DNA from: Aptenodytes patagonicus | Taxonomy: Eukaryota; Chordata; Aves; Sphenisciformes; Spheniscidae | Assembly (NCBI RefSeq): GCF_965638725.1 | Contig: NC_134949.1 | Span: forward strand, 42,746,151 to 42,810,150 | Length of the DNA stretch: 64,000 bases | Direction of reading: 5' to 3' | In this document: piece by piece, positions 63,718-64,000 of the stretch | How the letters are laid out: each line of letters starts with the position of its first letter | How positions within the stretch are numbered: position 1 is the first letter of the stretch | Translations under genes and position numbers: made by a program | The notes under the pieces: generated by a model | Database searches by the model: none | Seen by the model: only the letters and a program-made list of their open reading frames with translations | Told to the model about the DNA's origin: nothing

Positions 63718-64000
63718 CTGCATAAAACAACATTATTTCCTAAACCATAAGCTGATAACTACTTTTTACACAAAAACACAAGTTGCACAGTTTTTTGTGG
63801 TCAGATTTATACAAATCCCATGTACTGACTTTTTTTGGTTTAGGACTTGCTTTATAGAACTGAAATTGTGGAGTCAAGTTTTATACTTTAAACAGCCTAC
63901 CTGCATTAAGCAGTGGGGGGTTGCTTCTTCAGAAAGCTTAATTGTACAAAATTCTGTAGTTTAAGTTTTATTCTTCCCCTACCCCCAACTTGCTTTTGTT
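63718..64000 (-). other. NAP1L1: NAP1L1 intron, continuing past the window
   Basis: Upstream intron of NAP1L1. No further exon is seen before the window ends. Confidence 0.8.

Overview
The window looks like vertebrate nuclear DNA, most likely from a bird. The evidence is intron-exon genes with GT-AG splice sites, one decayed CR1-type LINE, very few other recognisable repeats, and a gene pair (PHLDA1 followed by NAP1L1, same strand) that I know to be neighbours on human 12q21. Both protein assignments rest on direct reading of the translations. The species cannot be fixed from the sequence alone, and a non-avian reptile is not excluded.

Layout. Positions 1 to about 45,000 are a gene desert: no exon chain, RNA gene or intact transposon could be supported. 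It holds a CR1 LINE fragment at about 878-1560 (minus orientation), a possible non-autonomous hAT-like element at about 31,304-31,485, a few microsatellites and short tandem duplications, several short motifs that resemble very old sauropsid repeats, and two small CpG-dense patches (4561-4850 and 28,075-28,270). AT-rich, TAAT-rich stretches could be distal regulatory elements, but conservation cannot be tested here.

Positions about 45,460-52,020 belong to PHLDA1, read leftwards. The promoter and coding exon sit in a strong CpG island (about 50,740-51,970). The core 153-residue protein is encoded at 50,951-51,412. An in-frame upstream extension is partly conserved with the long mammalian isoform. 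A 216-bp intron lies in the 3' UTR, starting 5 nt after the stop codon. The 3' UTR carries an AU-rich and GU-rich block typical of unstable, inducible mRNAs. Its 3' end is not resolved.

Positions about 52,400-59,500 are an AT-rich intergenic spacer. Positions about 59,550-64,000 are the 3' end of NAP1L1, also read leftwards: the last four coding exons (123, 33, 51 and 36 coding bp, all in phase 0) encode the end of the NAP domain, the acidic tail and a C-terminal CKQQ farnesylation box. The rest of NAP1L1 lies beyond the right edge.

The two genes are tandem and act independently: PHLDA1 is an inducible PH-like regulator of survival and lipid binding, and NAP1L1 is a constitutive histone chaperone. 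I found no clear sign of a novel multi-gene system. The observations most worth checking are the PHLDA1 upstream extension without an obvious AUG, the orphan CpG islands in the desert, and the modular NAP1L1 tail.
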